From: Zygnema cylindricum
Lineage: Eukaryota > Streptophyta > Zygnematophyceae > Zygnematales > Zygnemataceae
Reading direction: 5' to 3'
Assembly (NCBI GenBank): GCA_037447655.1
Contig: JBBHKE010000125.1
Span: 1 to 10,715, forward strand
DNA length: 10,715 nucleotides
In this document: positions 8,079-10,715 of the stretch, one piece after another
How the letters are laid out: every line of letters begins with the position of its first letter
Numbering within the stretch: position 1 is the first letter of the stretch
The notes under the pieces: model-generated
Databases searched by the model: none
What the model was told of the DNA's origin: nothing
The model's input: the letters and a program-made list of their open reading frames with translations, nothing else
Made by a program: the position numbers and the translations under genes

Positions 8079-8106
8079 CGCGTCACGTCACGCAGCGTGA
8101 CACGCG
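8079..8106. promoter_or_regulatory. Nested GC-rich palindrome with ACGTCA core, candidate cis-element
   Basis: GTCACGC (8087-8093) and GCGTGAC (8095-8101) form a perfect 7-bp dyad around A8094. Outside it CGCGT (8079-8083) pairs with ACGCG (8102-8106), leaving CAC (8084-8086) unpaired on the left. CACGTCA inside resembles bZIP recognition sites. It lies about 325 bp upstream of the ATG. A regulatory role is inference. Confidence 0.4.
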
Positions 8107-8260
8107 CCCCGTCGCGTTGCATCGAACGGACTTTGAAGCGAAACGACAACCTCAGGTTCTCCCTGATCTGTTTTTTTCACCTGAATAATTTGATGTATGT
8201 GTGGAATTCGCACGTCAGGAGGTAACGCGGAAACTTGCACCAGAAAAACTGGCAGTCCTC

Positions 8261-8429
8261 CCCAACAATCTATCCCGTCCTCTCTTCCCTCCTTTGTCTC
8301 TCTCGCTTCTCCCTCTCTCTCTCTCTCTCCTAACCCAGACTCCCAACTGTACCCTCTCACCTCTCTCCTCTCCCTTCTTGTACCACAGCCTCTCTCCCTC
8401 TCCCTTCCCCTTTTTTCCCCGCGCAATCC
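8261..8429 (+). promoter_or_regulatory. Pyrimidine-rich leader / core promoter (Y-patch type)
   Basis: About 170 bases made almost wholly of C and T, including (CT)8 at 8313-8328 and repeated CTCTCC and CCCTTC words, end directly at the start codon. Plant TATA-less promoters and 5' leaders often have such Y patches, so transcription probably starts within or just before it. No ATG occurs in the tract before 8430, which supports that ATG as the start. Confidence 0.55.
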
Positions 8430-9038
8430 ATGGCTCCTCAACTCTCTCCCCCATGCCGCACGTATGAGTCTCTCCTCCTCTCCGCCCTCCTTATTATTTT
8501 AATTTCTTTTGTCTTTTCTCCTGTAGAAAGCGCCCGCTACTCTACCGGTGACCGCTTAGTGGTCCCCACTTCCTTTGTCAATCTCCGAAACGATCCGGCC
8601 AATCACAACCGTCCGATTCCCTCCGTCTTCCGATCCGACGCCCGATCCGACCTCCGTTCCGATGTTCGGTCGGATGTTCGGTCGGGAAGTCGTTCGGGAA
8701 TTCGATCCGAAAGCTTCGACGATAACTTCGAAAAATACGCCGTACGAGTTTCCCGGTCAGCCGAAAAAAGTTTCGGAGGCATCGGTCGGAGAATCCGTAC
8801 CGCTCGGGGAAGAATGTTGGCCGATAGTCCTTGTACGGATGTGGGGAAAACACTTTGCGGTCAGATTTGCGCCAATCTGACGACAGATAATCAGAACTGT
8901 GGAACTTGCTTCAATCCGTGCCAGGGAACGGACACGTGTTGCAACGGAACGTGCACGAATGTGTTGAGCGATAATCAGAATTGTGGTGTGTGTGGAGCGC
9001 CTTGTGACGTGTGCACGAATGGGCTATGTGGGTACTGA
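8430..9038 (+). CDS. STIG1-like secreted cysteine-rich protein
   Basis: A 202-residue intronless frame. Residues about 15-30 are a hydrophobic signal segment with likely cleavage near residue 35 (PVESA|RYS), so the product should enter the secretory pathway. Residues 36-67 are unremarkable; 68-95 are seven RS-D/G/E-x tetrads; 96-134 are basic, with RRIR at 120-123. The C-terminal domain (135-202) has 14 cysteines: 135, 143, 147, 157, 160, 164, 170, 171, 175, 185, 188, 192, 195, 200. The order CGxxC, DNQNCGxC, CCNGTC, DNQNCGxC, C-terminal GY is the STIG1 signature, and the two DNQNCG halves are 28 residues apart. NLT (149) and NGT (172) are possible N-glycosylation sites. Known relatives (tomato STIG1, Arabidopsis GRI) are extracellular and signal through pollen-type receptor kinases; a similar role here is inference. 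The spacing after Cys192 is shorter than usual. The start has the ATGGC context and follows a CT leader. Confidence 0.92.
   Translation: MAPQLSPPCRTYESLLLSALLIILISFVFSPVESARYSTGDRLVVPTSFVNLRNDPANHNRPIPSVFRSDARSDLRSDVRSDVRSGSRSGIRSESFDDNFEKYAVRVSRSAEKSFGGIGRRIRTARGRMLADSPCTDVGKTLCGQICANLTTDNQNCGTCFNPCQGTDTCCNGTCTNVLSDNQNCGVCGAPCDVCTNGLCGY
8631..8714 (+). repeat. 12-nt coding repeat for the RSDx linker
   Basis: Seven in-frame 12-base units begin with CG(A/T/G)TC(C/G)G and encode RSDA, RSDL, RSDV, RSDV, RSGS, RSGI, RSES. Codon use for Arg and Ser changes along the array (CGATCC at the start, CGGTCG in the middle, CGATCC at the end), so the units have diverged at silent sites while keeping RS. 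The array looks like an in-frame minisatellite expansion in the pro-region. Confidence 0.85.
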
Positions 9039-9068
9039 TTTTAGGGAGAAGGAGGAAGAAGGAGAGGA

Positions 9069-9100
9069 GGGAGAGGAGGGAGAGGAGGGGGAGGATTGGG
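9069..9100 (+). promoter_or_regulatory. G-quadruplex motif 1
   Basis: Four runs of at least three G lie at 9069-9071, 9078-9080, within 9087-9091 and 9098-9100. All three loops can be kept at seven bases or fewer, which satisfies the usual G3 N1-7 rule. If transcribed, this would be an RNA quadruplex just after the stop codon. Confidence 0.55.
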
Positions 9101-9150
9101 AGGAGTGGAAGTGAGGAGGAGTGGGAGGAGTGGTATTGGATTTTTGAAGA

Positions 9151-9177
9151 GGGAGGGGAAGGAGGGGGAGGACGGGG
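9151..9177 (+). promoter_or_regulatory. G-quadruplex motif 2
   Basis: Runs GGG, GGGG, GGGGG and GGGG lie within 27 bases with loops A, AAGGA and AGGAC. The short first loop and long G runs make it the stronger of the two candidates. Confidence 0.6.
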
Positions 9178-9300
9178 AGGAGGTATGCCGGTATGGATTT
9201 CCGGAGGGGAAGTGGAAGGAGGGGAAAGTGGGAAAGGAGGGAAAGGAGGAGAAGGGAGAGGAGGTGGCAAAGAGGTTAAGGGGAGTAGTCGTTGATGGGG

Positions 9301-9901
9301 TTTTGCATGGAGAAACGAAATGATGCATTGGAGTACATATGGATGTAAGTGATTGGTGAAGGAGTGAGAGGAAAAGTACGGGGAGAGAGGAGGAAGATTC
9401 AGGAGAAATCAACAGCAGAAAAGTCTGTTTCAGCTGATATTAACGAAAGGGTTTTAATGATGACACGTGCCCTGTCAGCTACTGCTGATGATTTCGACAT
9501 ATTGACTTGAAGGCTGAATTTTTGTTCGGCAAAAGTTGACTTTTTTTTAGAAGTTTGACTGGAGATCCTGGAGAGAAGACACAGAGAGGGGGATAGGGGA
9601 TAGAGGGAGAGGGAGAGAGAGAGAGAGAGGTGTTGCTGGTTGGTTAAAATTAACTTCCTATTTTGTAATATGGACCAAAGGTTTTCTGAAAGAGGTGGTA
9701 TTTTAATTTCTCACTGGGTTTTTATATTGTGACCTTTTTGACATAACTTTTTTTTTGTGATGTCGGAGGTTGCTAGTAGGACAATATAGAGATGGTGACT
9801 AATTAGAGGTGGGAGAAAAATTGTGTGTACTTGCTGATAAGGGATTTATGTGGGTTTGCCAAAAAATCCCGCAGTGTACTTATTCTAATTGGGTTTTGTT
9901 G

Positions 9902-9936
<35 letters not shown>

Positions 9937-10638
9937 TATAAAGGGGAAACTTTTCCCCCTTTGTTTTTTTTTTTTTTTCACCATTTTTTTTCGAATAGTG
10001 AAAAAATAACACGGGCAAGTGCCATTAAAACCTTTTTAAAAGGAAGCATGTTGCATTTTCTGGCGGATAAGCACTTTTATTTGGATTTTCTGGAAATTTA
10101 TTTAAAAACCTTTTTTTTCCTGAAATTCTTTGTGCTGAAGCGTGTAATGTGACTTTGCTGAAAATATATTTATTCGGAAATTTTCCTAATGCGATGATGT
10201 ATAGTTTTGATTCATTCATCTGTCTATTATTTCCTACCAATTAGGACTCAAATGCTTTTCCTTTTGTTGCTATATTAGCTTAGTGTTCTTTTGATTGGTT
10301 TCAATTTATCAAATACTATTTTTCTATGTTTTTGTTTACTGAATGTTTTTATCAGGATGTTCTATGCTTAAATATGTGGAACTTTTGAAATGTAGTTGCT
10401 AAGCAATTCTCTTTATTTTATCTTCTATTATTGGTACACTCTAAAGAGGAAAACTGTTAACTTCTTCATTTATATTCGTGTAATTATATTTTTTCATTTT
10501 TTGATGTTGAGGTAATTCTATGAAAATTTAAAACAAAAAAATTGTTGCTTGTTTTATTTTCTCATATGTTATGTTGAAGGCAACTCCGTTCAGATCTGAA
10601 TAAATGAATTAAAAGCATGTGAAATGTTTTTGTATGTT

Positions 10639-10641
<3 letters not shown>
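9301..10641 (+). other. 3' flank of the gene: AT/T-rich, no further gene
   Basis: Purine bias fades after 9300. A (GA)8 run lies at 9613-9628 inside a GA-rich patch (9575-9630). A 27-base T run spans 9904-9930, followed by a small dyad AAAGGGG/CCCCCTTT (9940-9962) and another T tract. No frame longer than 87 codons occurs, and those open frames only read through T runs (Phe-rich). The polyadenylation point of the STIG1-like gene cannot be fixed. Confidence 0.45.
10599..10604 (+). terminator. AATAAA polyadenylation-type hexamer
   Basis: A canonical hexamer, the only clear AATAAA I noticed downstream of the gene. It is 1.56 kb past the stop codon, long for a plant 3' UTR. Plant polyA signals are variable, so an earlier cryptic site (for example TTTGTAAT near 9662) may be used instead. 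Confidence 0.2.

Positions 10642-10715
<74 letters not shown>
10642..10715. repeat. (TC)37 dinucleotide microsatellite, truncated by the window end
   Basis: An uninterrupted TC repeat of 74 bases runs to the last base, so its true length is unknown. Such CT/GA runs are often near plant gene 5' leaders; a gene beginning beyond the edge is possible but not seen. Confidence 0.97.

Larger units (their letters stand above)
7496..8260 (+). promoter_or_regulatory. Upstream region of the STIG1-like gene
   Basis: This is the non-coding DNA between the last MITE and the CT-rich leader. GC rises compared with the region to the left, and CCGTAC/TCCGTAC words recur (7860, 7954, 7969, 8002). A GC-rich dyad lies at 8079-8106 and an ACGTCA bZIP-like half-site at 8212. 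No TATA box is found at the proper distance from the ATG. Open frames across 7734-8100 look like chance frames. Confidence 0.35.
9039..9300 (+). other. Purine-only trailer (GA/GGA-rich) after the stop codon
   Basis: From about 9044 to 9292 the plus strand is almost all A and G, built from GGAGAGGAGG-like units (clear 10-bp period at 9060-9090) and GGGAAAGGA units (9228-9250). Frames through it on both strands are low-complexity Gly/Glu/Arg or Pro/Ser/Leu and are not genes. It probably lies in the 3' UTR. It is complementary in composition to the CT-rich leader. Confidence 0.7.

Noticed and set aside
7734-8100. Overlapping plus-strand frames of 92 and 116 codons upstream of the STIG1-like gene
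   Set aside because: Two different frames are open at once, neither has domain-like sequence, and the region lies in the expected promoter.
9041-9412. Pro/Ser/Leu-rich minus-strand frame and Gly/Glu/Arg-rich plus-strand frames
   Set aside because: These are direct translations of the GA-rich tract and would be open in any purine-only sequence.
9809-10152. Phe-rich plus-strand frames
   Set aside because: They read through T27 and other T runs; low-complexity artefacts.

Overview
The window looks like nuclear DNA of a land plant. It has one compact, intronless gene surrounded by about 8 kb of transposon debris, tandem repeats and AT-rich spacer. The plant call rests on the gene, a secreted cysteine-rich protein with a STIG1-type (stigma-specific protein 1) C-terminal domain. 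Supporting signs are a pyrimidine-rich leader, an ATGGC start context, and short inverted-repeat elements of the MITE kind. I cannot place the lineage more finely. No bacterial operons, tRNAs, rRNAs or CRISPR-like arrays were seen.

Layout. Bases 1-212 are the end of an element with a hAT-like terminus that runs off the left edge. Bases 213-1030 hold nothing recognisable. Bases 1036-1247 are a TATCG-rich inverted-repeat element, followed directly by a degenerate member of a second MITE family (1246-1426). Bases 1585-2250 are a structured minisatellite: degenerate 49-bp units flank an amplified 26-bp unit that is organised in higher-order trimers. A short minus-strand coding-like fragment runs into its right side. 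Bases 2251-4904 are AT-rich and gene-poor, with one small degenerate MITE at 2611-2697. Bases 4905-6505 are a 1.6-kb element with TAGTGTTGTG-type ends, TATCG-rich subterminal DNA and a broken plus-strand reading frame. Bases 6504-7495 hold three members of one MITE family, two of them nearly identical and 3 bp apart.

The gene. Bases 7496-8429 are upstream DNA, ending in a foldback, a GC-rich dyad and a long CT-rich leader. The STIG1-like gene is 8430-9038. It is followed by about 250 bases of almost pure purine (GA/GGA) with two good G-quadruplex candidates, then T-rich 3' flank with an AATAAA at 10599. A (TC)37 microsatellite reaches the right edge.

There is no multi-gene pathway to describe. 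The best leads are the higher-order minisatellite whose monomers are each a small hairpin, the STIG1-like protein with a tandem RSD linker, and the complementary CT leader and GA trailer around that gene. The clustered inverted-repeat elements sharing an AACACTAYAMC boundary are a further lead. Family assignments of the transposons rest on terminal motifs read by eye and are tentative.
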